From Anaerolineales bacterium (lineage in GTDB: Bacteria > Chloroflexota > Anaerolineae > Anaerolineales > Villigracilaceae): DNA of 64,000 nucleotides. The DNA lies in assembly GCA_025056175.1 (NCBI GenBank), contig JANWWK010000053.1, positions 1 through 64,000 on the forward strand. Direction: 5' to 3'. The notes under the pieces were generated by a model, which had not been told where the DNA came from, did no database searches, and saw only the letters and a program-made list of their open reading frames with translations. A program made the position numbers and the translations under genes. Shown one piece after another: positions 1 through 8,203 of the stretch (within the stretch, counting starts at the first letter, position 1; every line of letters starts with the position of its first letter).

Positions 1-2
1 TA

Positions 3-128
3 GTTGAAACCACTGGCAGCCTGATTGAACGCCTGTTGCCAAAATCCATTCATGCTGTTACTGCCAAAGGCTTTGAGTTGAAAGTCGCTCTTTTCGTGCT
101 GGCATGCTCCATCAACTTCCTTTGGTAG
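3..128 (+). mobile_element. Transposase C-terminal fragment (left-truncated by window)
   Basis: An open frame enters from the left edge and ends at TAG 126-128, giving about 41 residues. The tail includes ETTGSLIERLLPKSIHAVT followed by GFELKVALFVLA. This resembles the C-terminal end of DDE transposases, in which an ET(T/V)xSxL(T/I)E...IHAxT..GF..K segment closes the catalytic domain. The IS family cannot be fixed from the tail alone, and no terminal inverted repeat was identified. The same frame stays open after the stop into the next ORF, so the element probably inserted at or near the 5' end of the following gene. The assignment rests on family resemblance from memory. Confidence 0.5.
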
Positions 129-149
129 CAACTTGGGTTAAGATTATAT

Positions 150-845
150 TTGTTTTATTTATTCTTTTTTCTTGTTTCTCATATTGTTTTATCAAAAATA
201 CATGCTTGTTCTTTTCAACCTGAAATAAATGGATGTTTTGGTAATTGTTCTGGTGGAAGAATATGTTATAGAACAGGTAACAATTCATGTACTTGTCTTT
301 ATCCTACTAACACTCCTCGCCCTCCAACTGCTACTCCCCGGCCTCCAACCGACACTCCAATCCCTCCAACCCCAACCCGCACTCCAACCCCCATCCCTCC
401 CAGTCCAACCCGTACGCCAACACCTGCATATTATTGTTTACAACTTGGTGGAATATGCACGTCTATATATTTGCCATGCAGCGAATTAGGCTTATGCAGT
501 CGTTCTTATTCTTGTCCTTCAAATAATCCTTCTTGTTGCATGCCTTGTGTTTCTCCCACCTCCACCCCTGCCCCAACCAATACACCAACAGACAGACCCC
601 TCGCCACCCCGACCGCGACCTACTATCCCACTCCCACTCAGCGCCCCTGCGGATGCTCATCAAACGGAGTATGTGGCGGTTCCTGCTCTGCCGGATTTGA
701 ATGCAAAAGCATCGGCAGCGCCTGCGGAATAAACACCTGCTCCTGCCAGCCCCCAACCCTTCGGGGCGGTTCGCAGTTCCGCTGGGAGAGTAGAAATCGC
801 CCAGAGTTTCGCCGTTTTTGGCAGCTGTTTTCCTCTCCCGCTTGA
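150..845 (+). CDS. Cys-rich secreted protein with Pro/Thr linkers, probably a gene remnant
   Basis: The encoded protein has a hydrophobic start typical of a signal peptide and then Cys-rich modules separated by long Pro/Thr linkers (repeated TPTRTPTP-like units). The clearest modules are GNCSGGRICYRTGNNSCTC and a C-terminal block CGCSSNGVCGGSCSAGFEC. Such disulfide-rich modules on PT linkers suggest a surface-exposed secreted protein; no enzymatic motif is seen. The start is unconvincing: codon 150 is TTG, no ribosome site precedes it, and the frame is open back to the transposase stop at 128. After about residue 200 the composition changes and the frame runs into a dispersed repeat near 770-870, so the natural C-terminus may be lost. 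Base composition in the first part is more AT-rich than in the neighbours. Probably a decayed or 5'-truncated gene. Confidence 0.4.
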   Translation: MFYLFFFLVSHIVLSKIHACSFQPEINGCFGNCSGGRICYRTGNNSCTCLYPTNTPRPPTATPRPPTDTPIPPTPTRTPTPIPPSPTRTPTPAYYCLQLGGICTSIYLPCSELGLCSRSYSCPSNNPSCCMPCVSPTSTPAPTNTPTDRPLATPTATYYPTPTQRPCGCSSNGVCGGSCSAGFECKSIGSACGINTCSCQPPTLRGGSQFRWESRNRPEFRRFWQLFSSPA

Positions 846-876
846 CCCCACAGGGAGGTGAGAGAAACGCAGGGGG
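826..876. repeat. Dispersed CTCTCCC...GGGAG repeat copy
   Basis: The segment holds CCTCTCCCGC, a short spacer and CAGGGAGGTGAGAG, a degenerate inverted repeat. Related CTCTCCC/GGGAGAGG-type sequences occur at 16038-16075 and 19264-19450, so this looks like a copy of a small dispersed repeat. It forms the end of the Cys-rich ORF and the upstream region of the ABC operon. Confidence 0.45.
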
Positions 877-903
877 ATGGATAGATACGCGCAGGCGAGT
901 GAT

Positions 904-933
904 TTGCGGCAAGAGGCAAAATGGGTGTACAAT
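904..933 (+). promoter_or_regulatory. Putative promoter of the ABC export operon
   Basis: TTGCGG (904-909) and TACAAT (928-933) are 18 bp apart, a plausible sigma-70-type -35/-10 pair. Transcription would start about 20 nt before the ribosome site AAGGAGAG and the ATG at 961. Confidence 0.4.
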
Positions 934-960
934 CTCATCGAAGCGAACAAGGAGAGTCCT

Positions 961-2190
961 ATGCTGTTGTATTTTCGATTAGCCTGGCGGAATGTCTGGC
1001 GTCAACGGCGGCGCACGCTCATTATCGCGCTGGCGATGGGCGTCATCATGTCGCTGTTGATATTGTACGATGGTTTGATTGGCGGCTTTGAGCAGGCTAT
1101 CTATGGGAATGCCATCCAGCTGCTCGGCGGTAACGTTCAAATTCACGCGCCCGGATATAACCAGAAAGTCGGACGCAAACCCCTGCTGCCGCTGGCCGAC
1201 CCGACTGCCTTGACGCGCGTGGCAGAAGAACATCCCGACGTGGTGGCCGCCGCAAAACGGATTGTAACCAGTGGCATCGTCACCAACCGCGAGGGGGCGT
1301 TTGCCGTCTCGATTATCGGTGTCGAACCGGAAAGGGAAGCCCGCTTTAGTCCGGTGGCACAAAACATCACGCAGGGGCGCTACCTCGGCCCTGAAGCGGC
1401 GGATAACGTTGTCATCGGGCAGGGGTTGGCAACCGCCATGAGCGTGACCGTGGGCGATAAAATCACGATGGTGGGGCGCGCGGTCCACGAGCAAACCCGC
1501 CAGCGCACCCTGACGGTCATCGGGATTTACGATGTCGGTGTGCCAAGTGTCGAAAAAGGGACGATTTACCTCTCCCTGGCCGAAGCACAAAGTCTTTTCG
1601 GGTTAGACGGCCAGGTGACCGAAGTGGTCGTTTCGCTCCGGCAAATTGGGCAGGAGCCGGGCGTGGTGCGCCATCTTCACAACCACGCGCCGGGCTATGA
1701 AGTGGATACGTGGGTGAATTCCTTCCCCGAACTCAAGCAGACGATGGACATGAAAACCGGCGTAATGGGCGTATTTGGTGTCATCATGCTGTGTGTGGCG
1801 GCCATCGGCATTTTGAATTCGCAAATGATGGCTGTCTTCGAGCGCACCCGGGAAATCGGCATTTTAGGCGCGCTGGGCATGAAACCGGGCGGCATTATGT
1901 TGCTCTTTCTGCTGGAAGGCACGCTCATTGGCGTCATGGGTGCCCTGATAGGCGCGATTCTCGGCACACTCATCAACGGATTTATGGCATGGTTTGGGAT
2001 TGATTACAGCAGTTTTGCCGACCTGACCGAATATACGGCGCTCATCAGCGGGCGTATCTACTCCCAGATGGTGCCGTTAAAGGTCTTACAACATGGCTTG
2101 ACTGTGCTGGTGATTGCTACGCTGGCAGCGTTTTTGCCTGCCCGTGATGCCTCACGCCGTGAACCGGCCACAGCACTTCATCACGTTTAG
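961..2190 (+). CDS. ABC transporter permease, FtsX/MacB family (first of two)
   Basis: Membrane subunit of an ABC transporter of the FtsX/LolC/MacB superfamily. These proteins extract or export lipoproteins, peptides or drugs using a mechanotransmission mechanism rather than a through-channel. The 409-residue product has the family layout: one N-terminal membrane helix after LAWRNVWRQRRRTL, a large extracytoplasmic MacB-type periplasmic-core domain, and a C-terminal FtsX domain with three helices containing the conserved [14 protein letters not shown] segment. The start at 961 was chosen because AAGGAGAG lies just upstream; a longer in-frame start at 877 lacks this and would add a non-membrane extension. 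It is followed after 10 nt by a homologous permease, an ATPase and an adaptor lipoprotein, so the four probably form one exporter. Substrate unknown. Confidence 0.88.
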   Translation: MLLYFRLAWRNVWRQRRRTLIIALAMGVIMSLLILYDGLIGGFEQAIYGNAIQLLGGNVQIHAPGYNQKVGRKPLLPLADPTALTRVAEEHPDVVAAAKRIVTSGIVTNREGAFAVSIIGVEPEREARFSPVAQNITQGRYLGPEAADNVVIGQGLATAMSVTVGDKITMVGRAVHEQTRQRTLTVIGIYDVGVPSVEKGTIYLSLAEAQSLFGLDGQVTEVVVSLRQIGQEPGVVRHLHNHAPGYEVDTWVNSFPELKQTMDMKTGVMGVFGVIMLCVAAIGILNSQMMAVFERTREIGILGALGMKPGGIMLLFLLEGTLIGVMGALIGAILGTLINGFMAWFGIDYSSFADLTEYTALISGRIYSQMVPLKVLQHGLTVLVIATLAAFLPARDASRREPATALHHV

Positions 2191-2200
2191 GAGGCGGCAG

Positions 2201-3418
2201 ATGAGAAATTATCTCAAAATGGCCTACCGCAACCTGTTGCGTCACCGCCGCCGCTCGGCACTTTCGGCGCTGGCGCTGGCCATTGCCCTGGCTTTGCTCG
2301 TCTTCATGGCCGCTTTCTTCAAAGGAGAAATGCGCAGTTCACTGGAAGATACCCTGCGCCTGAGCAGCGGACATTTGCAGGTGCGCGATATAGATTACGA
2401 CCCGGATAAATCCAGCGTGGCATGGGGGTACCTCATCGAGAAGCCATCCGAAGTGGCTGCCAAAATCGCTTCTTTGCCGCCCGTGCGCACTGCTACGCCG
2501 CGTCTGTTCGCCAGCGGCATCGTCTCAGTCGGACAGGATTCGGCTGGGGTGCAAATCATCGGCATCGAACCAGACTCAGAAGCCAACGCACCTTACCGCC
2601 AGGGTCTGGTGGCAGGTGAATTTCTCACCGCCGAAGACCGCAACGGGATTGTGATTGGCACCCCCCTGGCCGAATCGTTGGGGCTACAGGTTGGCAGCAC
2701 GCTCAACCTGCTGGTCAACACCGCCGAGGGAACCGTAGATGAGCAGACCTTTACCGTGCGGGGCATTTTTTCCACTGGCTCCAGCAATTATGATAAGGGC
2801 ATCGTCCTGCTGCCACTTGCCAAAGCACAGGCGTTTTCGGGCGCAGGCGACCGCGCCAGCATCATCTTCGTTCTACTCGAAGACCGTGAACAGGCGCAGG
2901 CCGTGGCCTCCGCCATTACCGGTGCAGCCTACAAGGTGCTGACCTGGCAGGAGATGAATGAACTGCTCGTGCTGGTGAATGATTTCTCAAATGCGTACAT
3001 CACTTTTTTGAGCCTGATTATTCTGGGCGTCACCGTCACCGTCATCGTCAACACGATGCTGATGGCGGTGTTCGAGCGCACGCGTGAAATCGGTATTCTG
3101 GCTGCGCTGGGCATGAAAGGCCGTCAAATTATCACCCTCTTTCTGACGGAGGCCGCGCTTCTGGCGCTGGGCGGCGTGGCGGTAGGCTTGCTGGCCGGGG
3201 GGGCGCTTTCGGCCTATTTCGGCAGAGTCGGCATCTATTTTGGTGATTTGGGCGTCAGCGGCATGATTTTCGGCGACCGCATTTACCCCTACCTGATGCT
3301 GGACGATGTTCTCCGCCTGAGTGTGACAGCCTTCCTGGTCACTTTGCTGGCGTGTCTGTATCCGGCGCGCCTGGCCTCACGCATGGAACCAGTCGAAGCC
3401 CTGCGGGCAGAGAAATGA
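2201..3418 (+). CDS. ABC transporter permease, FtsX/MacB family (second of two)
   Basis: Second permease subunit, 405 residues, with the same architecture as its upstream neighbour: N-terminal helix ([18 protein letters not shown]), MacB-like extracytoplasmic domain, and three C-terminal helices with [17 protein letters not shown]. The pair most likely heterodimerises as LolC and LolE do. The start at 2201 follows TAGGAGGCGG, whose TAG is the stop codon of the previous gene, so translation is tightly coupled; an upstream in-frame start at 2114 lies inside the preceding gene and was rejected. Paralogy between the two permeases suggests an old duplication. Substrate cannot be inferred from sequence. 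Confidence 0.88.
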   Translation: MRNYLKMAYRNLLRHRRRSALSALALAIALALLVFMAAFFKGEMRSSLEDTLRLSSGHLQVRDIDYDPDKSSVAWGYLIEKPSEVAAKIASLPPVRTATPRLFASGIVSVGQDSAGVQIIGIEPDSEANAPYRQGLVAGEFLTAEDRNGIVIGTPLAESLGLQVGSTLNLLVNTAEGTVDEQTFTVRGIFSTGSSNYDKGIVLLPLAKAQAFSGAGDRASIIFVLLEDREQAQAVASAITGAAYKVLTWQEMNELLVLVNDFSNAYITFLSLIILGVTVTVIVNTMLMAVFERTREIGILAALGMKGRQIITLFLTEAALLALGGVAVGLLAGGALSAYFGRVGIYFGDLGVSGMIFGDRIYPYLMLDDVLRLSVTAFLVTLLACLYPARLASRMEPVEALRAEK

Positions 3419-3470
3419 GCGGAGAACCGATAAACAGAGAACCGGACAACCGGATATGCAGGAGACAAAC

Positions 3471-4163
3471 ATGGAAGTCGCAAAAGTCGAAAATGTCAGT
3501 CGGGTATACCGCGTAGGCGAGGTAGAAACCTATGCCCTGCGCAATGTGAGCCTGACCATCCAAAACGGTGAATTCACGGCATTGGTAGGGCCTTCTGGCT
3601 CCGGTAAGACCACACTGCTGCAATTGCTTGGCTGCCTCGACCAGCCCACCAGTGGACGGGTTTTCATCAATGGGCAAGAGGTCAGCCGTCTGAACCGCGA
3701 CCAGCGCGCCGACATTCGGAAAGGCCATATCGGGTTCATCTTTCAGTTTTTTGCGCTCATTCCTACGCTTACGGCGTATGAAAACGTAGAAATGCCGCTC
3801 TTGCTCAACGGAATGAGCGCGCGTCAGCGGCACGAGCGTGTGATGGAGTTGCTCAAAGCGGTAGATTTGCTCGACCGCAAGGACAACCGTCCCGACCAGA
3901 TGAGCGGCGGACAGCAGCAGCGCGTTGCGATTGCCCGCGCCCTGGCTCCGAATCCATCCATTGTCCTGGCCGATGAACCAACCGCCAACCTGGATACCAC
4001 CAACGGTGAGCAGGTGATGACTCTGATGACCCGCCTGAACCAGGAAACTGGTGTCACCTTTGTCTTTGCCACGCATGACCCACGCGTTATCCGATATGCC
4101 CGGCGTGTCATCACACTGCGTGACGGGACAATTGCAGAAAACGGCACCGGACCCGCAAACTAG
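3471..4163 (+). CDS. ABC transporter ATP-binding protein, LolD/MacB type
   Basis: Cytoplasmic ATPase of the same transporter, 230 residues. All nucleotide-binding motifs are visible: Walker [11 protein letters not shown]-loop in [18 protein letters not shown], signature [15 protein letters not shown], Walker B IVLADEPT with the catalytic Glu, and the H-loop FATHDP. Length and the [14 protein letters not shown] form fit the LolD/MacB/FtsE group that pairs with FtsX-like permeases. Start 3471 is preferred over ATG 3456 because GGAGAC (3461-3466) is well placed before it. It lies 52 nt after the second permease and 86 nt before the adaptor gene. Confidence 0.9.
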   Translation: MEVAKVENVSRVYRVGEVETYALRNVSLTIQNGEFTALVGPSGSGKTTLLQLLGCLDQPTSGRVFINGQEVSRLNRDQRADIRKGHIGFIFQFFALIPTLTAYENVEMPLLLNGMSARQRHERVMELLKAVDLLDRKDNRPDQMSGGQQQRVAIARALAPNPSIVLADEPTANLDTTNGEQVMTLMTRLNQETGVTFVFATHDPRVIRYARRVITLRDGTIAENGTGPAN

Positions 4164-4213
4164 ATAGGTTTGGAGAGCGTTTCCGCCGAGAATGGGTATA
4201 AATCCAAACGAAA

Positions 4214-4233
4214 AACCGGAATATTTTCCGGTT
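4214..4233 (+). other. Perfect 8-bp hairpin just before the adaptor gene ribosome site
   Basis: AACCGGAA and TTCCGGTT flank a 4-nt loop, ending one base before the AGGAG site at 4235-4239. There is no T-run, so it is not a terminator. It could set mRNA stability or the translation level of the adaptor relative to the ATPase. Confidence 0.45.
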
Positions 4234-4249
4234 CAGGAGTAAAAATCAG

Positions 4250-5425
4250 ATGAAACGAACATCATTGCTGGCATGGACGCTGACCGCTTTCTTGCTTGCG
4301 GCCTGTGCTTCGGGCGCAGGCGCACCTCAGGCGTTGCCGACCGTGGCGTTGGACGGCAGCAACCTTCCCCCAACAGTTTCCACAGCAGGCAGCGATGTAA
4401 CCGCGTCCGGTACGATTGTGCCAGCACAAGAAGCAAAAATGGCATTTGCCGTTGGCGGCATTGTGCGGACGGTGAACGTGAAGGTGGGGCAGACCGTTCG
4501 CGCGGGCGATTTACTGGTCGAACTGGATAACACCACCCTGCAACTGGAACTGGCGCAAGCCGAACGCACCCTGCGAGAGATGACCTCACAAGCGTCGATT
4601 GCGGCGGCTTTGCAGGCGGTTGCCAATGCGCGCAAGGAACTGGAAGATGCCCAAAAGAAGGCCGAAAGCCTGAAGTTTCGGCGCGGCTCCGACACAGTCA
4701 TTGAAAACACCCAGGCCGAAATAGACCTGGCACGGCAGGCGCTGGCGCGTGCTTCAGAGGCCTACCGTCAGGTGCAATCCCTGCCGGATGGCGACCCGAA
4801 AAAGGCCTCCGCGCTCCTGGCAATGACCAACGCACAACTGCGTCTGAACGCGCTGATTGCAAAATACAATTACCTGACCGGCGCTCCCACCGACCTGGAT
4901 GCCGCGCTCATTCAGGCGCGGCTCGAAACTGCACAGGCCGCCTATCAAGAAGCGCAGTGGTATCTTTCGGCGCTCAAGGGCGAGCAAATTCCTCCCGAAG
5001 CCACCGGCACAAAACTCGCAGCCTTGCAATCGGCACGCGATGCGATTGCTGCCATCCGGCAGCGGCTCGATGCCACCCGCCTGGTTGCCCCCATTGATGG
5101 CGTCATCACGCGCGTTGGCGTAACGGTTGGCGAGTACGCCGTCCCGGCCCAGCCACTGGTCTTCATCAGTGATGTGGAGCATCTCCAGGTGCAGACCACC
5201 GATTTGAGTGAGCGCGATGTGGTCAAAGTACAGGTCGGCCAAAAGGTGACCGTGTTCGTTGAGGCGCTGAATGAAACCCTCACCGGCAAAGTCGTTTTAA
5301 TTTCCCCCGTTTCCTCCACGCTCGGCGGAGATGTGGTCTATCAAACGACGATTGAACTCGACCGTCCATTTCCAAAAGAATTGCGCGCAGGTATGTCGGC
5401 GGATGTCACCTTCCAGACCGAGTGA
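4250..5425 (+). CDS. HlyD/MacA-type membrane fusion (adaptor) lipoprotein
   Basis: Extracytoplasmic adaptor of the ABC exporter, 391 residues. The N-terminus MKRTSLLAWTLTAFLLAAC is a lipoprotein signal with lipobox LLAAC. Residues about 45-95 form the first half of a biotinyl-lipoyl-like domain (VGGIVRTVNVKVGQTVRAGD), about 95-285 an Ala/Gln/Glu-rich alpha-helical coiled-coil hairpin, then the second lipoyl half (RLVAPIDGVITRVGVTVGEY) and a beta-barrel with TGKVVLISP. This is the MacA/HlyD order. In a monoderm such adaptors act on the outer face of the membrane with the FtsX-like permeases. AGGAG lies upstream of ATG 4250. It is the last gene of the operon and ends just before a strong terminator. 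Confidence 0.88.
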   Translation: MKRTSLLAWTLTAFLLAACASGAGAPQALPTVALDGSNLPPTVSTAGSDVTASGTIVPAQEAKMAFAVGGIVRTVNVKVGQTVRAGDLLVELDNTTLQLELAQAERTLREMTSQASIAAALQAVANARKELEDAQKKAESLKFRRGSDTVIENTQAEIDLARQALARASEAYRQVQSLPDGDPKKASALLAMTNAQLRLNALIAKYNYLTGAPTDLDAALIQARLETAQAAYQEAQWYLSALKGEQIPPEATGTKLAALQSARDAIAAIRQRLDATRLVAPIDGVITRVGVTVGEYAVPAQPLVFISDVEHLQVQTTDLSERDVVKVQVGQKVTVFVEALNETLTGKVVLISPVSSTLGGDVVYQTTIELDRPFPKELRAGMSADVTFQTE

Positions 5426-5428
5426 TGC

Positions 5429-5460
5429 AAAAAGAGCGGGAAAGCCTCCCGCTCTTTTTT
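5429..5460 (+). terminator. Bidirectional Rho-independent terminator
   Basis: The arms AAAAAGAGCGGGA and TCCCGCTCTTTTT pair perfectly over 13 bp around a 5-nt loop. A T-run follows on the + strand and the A-run gives a T-run on the other strand. It separates the convergent ABC operon and kinase gene. Confidence 0.92.
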
Positions 5461-5462
5461 AT

Positions 5463-8063
5463 TCAAGGATTGACCGTCGGTACGGCACTTAACTCGCCAT
5501 TCAACACGGCGGCATCGAACGGAATCCAGCAGGTTGAGGCATCGCGCTTTTCCGGGTTCTGGGTGAGCAGCCAGGTCCGGTCGGCAGAAATGCCCTTAAG
5601 CAGGGCGATGGTCCCGGCCCGAAAGCGTGCTACAACGTTGCCGGTGGGGGTATCCTTGCACTCCGTGTCAGTCCGCGCGGTGACACTGGCAACATCGGGC
5701 AGAGGAAAGCAATGGCCGCTATTCGGCAAAACGCTGTGATTCGGGTTCGCCACCAACGCGCACAGTTGCGCAGCATTGGCCGGGCGGTCGGAGGCGCGGT
5801 AGCCGCTGAATGGACGCGGGCCGCCATACACTTTCCAGGGGCCTTTGCCTGGCGCACCAGCCTGGTCGAACGGGACGGTATCGAAGAAGAAGTGAATGTG
5901 CGTGCCAGGCAGGGTTTCGGTGTACTCAAAAGTTTCATACTGAACGACGTACTGGTTCTGCGCGTTCAGGGTGATGCTGTTGATGCGGACGAACTTTTGC
6001 CCGGCGGGGATAACCAGCGGGGGCGGTTCAGGCAGGGCTTCGGCTTTTTGAACAGGTTCGATGACCGGCATACTGGTCACCAGTTCAGCACGGTCTTTTA
6101 TCGAGAAATGGATCCAGCACAGTTCCTGTGGGCTGCCAGGTGTGTGCGCCACCACCCATTCGGAATCGGCGCTGCGCCCTACCAGAGAGATGGTTTCTCC
6201 CATGGTGAACACCCCGCGAATTTCACTGCCGATATCCGGCGACGAAAAACACTCCACTTCCTGCCGCACGATGGCCTGGGCTGCTTCCTTCAAGGTGAAG
6301 GAAAAAAATTCTACTTCTCCAGTGGGAGGTGCTTCCAGCACGCCAATCCGCAGGTCTGAGAAATTGCGTTCATGCGTTCCAAGCGATTTCCAATCGGTAC
6401 GGTTGAGACTGTAAGCAGCCAGGAACAGGTTGCCGCTGCGCTGTAAGCGCAGATACAGCTCATTACCCAAAATTTTGGTAGCGAAACTGTTTTGGGCCAG
6501 TGTGGCCTGATTCAGCGAGAAGAAATACAACCCCTCGCCAATGCAGAGATTGGGCAACCGGCAGGTGCCGTATCCAAAAATCAGCTGGTTTTCGTCGTTC
6601 TCGTACAGAACCAACCCGCCCAGATGAAATTTGTCGAAACGAGGAGAGCGGATGAAGCCGGTCATTTCAAAATCTCCCTGCGGAGCCGGACGCAAGAGCA
6701 TGCGCGTGGAAATGCGCTCCTGTGCCAGAAGCGTGCCTTGCTGCCATTCCCAGCCGGGGCCGGGTTCGCCGCGAAATTCTGCTGAGTAGATTCGGCCTTG
6801 TTTGATGACCAGCGCTTCGAGCGGCGCGGAAGTGTTGGTGGGCTGGAGAGGCGGCTCAGCAGCCGTCGGAGCGGTTGCTTCCAGCGGCGTCGCGCTCGGT
6901 GAGGTTGCGGCAGAGGGAATAGCCGCTGACTGGATTCTGTTTCGGACCAGATTGACCCCTAACGCCAGAACGGCAAGACCAATCAGCCCAAAAATCACAA
7001 CCCCGGCACCAATCCAGCCCCATATCCCTGCGCCTTTGCGGGGGCGCGCTGAGACTGCCGAGGGATAAGGCGGCTGCGAGAGCGGATGGGTATCGAGCGG
7101 CGCGGTGGATGGGGGTCTGGACGCTGGCGGCACAGCGGGGGGCACCACCGAAGGGGGGCGTGAGGGCGGCCTGGGAGTCGGCTCCATCATCGTTGGCAGA
7201 TTGGTATCGTAAGCAGGGGACGCCATTCCGACGGCAGACCCGCGCGGCAGGGCTTCCTCAATGGCATGCACAAATTCATCGGTCGTCTGGTAGCGGTCTT
7301 CAGGGCGCTTGGCGAGCGATTTGAGTAAGACCAGTTCCAGCGCATCGGGCAAATCGGGGGCAAAGTTTCGCGCCGGTGGCAAAGGGTCCTGAATATGCTT
7401 GAAGACCACCGCAATCGGCGTTTCGGCAGAATACGGCACCCGGCCGGTCACCATCTCGTACAGGATGACGCCCAGCGAATAGATGTCACTGCGGTTATCT
7501 ACCGTGCCGCCCGCGCCCTGTTCAGGCGACATGTAAGCAGGAGTGCCCATGATAGCGCCGGACGAGGTGAGCATGGAAGTTGGCTCGGCCATGCGCGCCA
7601 GCCCAAAATCGGTCAACAGGCAATTGCCGCGCTCATCCAGCAAGACGTTACTGGGTTTCACGTCGCGGTGAATCATGCCGCGCGCGTGAGCGTAACCGAG
7701 CGCATCGGCAATTTGAACGATGATGCGGCGAATTTCAGGATAGGTCAGCCGCCGTGCTTTGAGCAGGTCAGCCAGCGTGCCGCTTTGCACGAACGGCATG
7801 ACGATGTAGGTATAGCCGTCGGCCTCGCCATAATCGAATACCGGCAAAATGTGGGGATGTTGCAACTGGGCCAGCAACCGCGCCTCGCGCCGAAAACGAG
7901 CAAGAAATTCTTCCGATTGCGCCATCTGACGCGGCAAGACTTTGAGGGCGACATAACGCTCCATCGAAGGCTGATAGGCTTTATAAACGGCGGCCATTCC
8001 CCCTTCACCCAGCGGCGCCACAATCTGATAGGGGCCGAATTGTCTACCGGTCAAATCTTCCAT
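5463..8063 (-). CDS. Transmembrane serine/threonine protein kinase with extracellular sensor domains
   Basis: Receptor-type Hanks kinase of 866 residues. The catalytic domain spans about residues 12-270: glycine loop GEGGMAAVYKA, invariant Lys in YVALKVL, HRDVKPSNVLL, DFGLA and the activation segment GTPAYMSPEQ. A Pro-rich linker follows, then one membrane helix near 350-375 (GWIGAGVVIFGLIGLAVLAL). The outside part has a laminin-G/DUF1349-like beta-sandwich (about 430-600) and two Cys-bearing SH3b-like segments (ECFSSPDIGSEIRG and TECKDTPTGNVVAR) flanking another beta-rich region. The extracellular ligand is unknown. ATG 8063 was chosen because GAGGTGG precedes it and it places the kinase fold at the N-terminus; 33 extra codons upstream look non-coding. 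A -10-like TATACT lies at 8128-8133. It is divergent from priA. Confidence 0.9.
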   Translation of the reverse strand: MEDLTGRQFGPYQIVAPLGEGGMAAVYKAYQPSMERYVALKVLPRQMAQSEEFLARFRREARLLAQLQHPHILPVFDYGEADGYTYIVMPFVQSGTLADLLKARRLTYPEIRRIIVQIADALGYAHARGMIHRDVKPSNVLLDERGNCLLTDFGLARMAEPTSMLTSSGAIMGTPAYMSPEQGAGGTVDNRSDIYSLGVILYEMVTGRVPYSAETPIAVVFKHIQDPLPPARNFAPDLPDALELVLLKSLAKRPEDRYQTTDEFVHAIEEALPRGSAVGMASPAYDTNLPTMMEPTPRPPSRPPSVVPPAVPPASRPPSTAPLDTHPLSQPPYPSAVSARPRKGAGIWGWIGAGVVIFGLIGLAVLALGVNLVRNRIQSAAIPSAATSPSATPLEATAPTAAEPPLQPTNTSAPLEALVIKQGRIYSAEFRGEPGPGWEWQQGTLLAQERISTRMLLRPAPQGDFEMTGFIRSPRFDKFHLGGLVLYENDENQLIFGYGTCRLPNLCIGEGLYFFSLNQATLAQNSFATKILGNELYLRLQRSGNLFLAAYSLNRTDWKSLGTHERNFSDLRIGVLEAPPTGEVEFFSFTLKEAAQAIVRQEVECFSSPDIGSEIRGVFTMGETISLVGRSADSEWVVAHTPGSPQELCWIHFSIKDRAELVTSMPVIEPVQKAEALPEPPPLVIPAGQKFVRINSITLNAQNQYVVQYETFEYTETLPGTHIHFFFDTVPFDQAGAPGKGPWKVYGGPRPFSGYRASDRPANAAQLCALVANPNHSVLPNSGHCFPLPDVASVTARTDTECKDTPTGNVVARFRAGTIALLKGISADRTWLLTQNPEKRDASTCWIPFDAAVLNGELSAVPTVNP

Positions 8064-8191
8064 AACCACCTCATCGTTTTGTCTGACTGCGGCTGCGCCG
8101 CAAGCAAAATTAAGACAAATTAAGCCTAGTATAGCATGTATTGCTTGTCGGCGTTCCTCCATCTTTTGGCGGATTCTGGCGCGAATCGCCG

Positions 8192-8197
8192 TATAAT
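8192..8197 (+). promoter_or_regulatory. TATAAT -10 box directly before priA (leaderless-type)
   Basis: A perfect TATAAT ends 6 nt before ATG 8204. Transcription would begin at or within a base or two of the start codon, and no Shine-Dalgarno sequence can fit. No good -35 is seen. Confidence 0.5.
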
Positions 8198-8203
8198 CAC
8201 GCC

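Noticed and set aside
877-960. N-terminal extension of the first ABC permease
   Set aside because: The extra 28 residues are not membrane-like and overlap the promoter; ATG 961 has the ribosome site.
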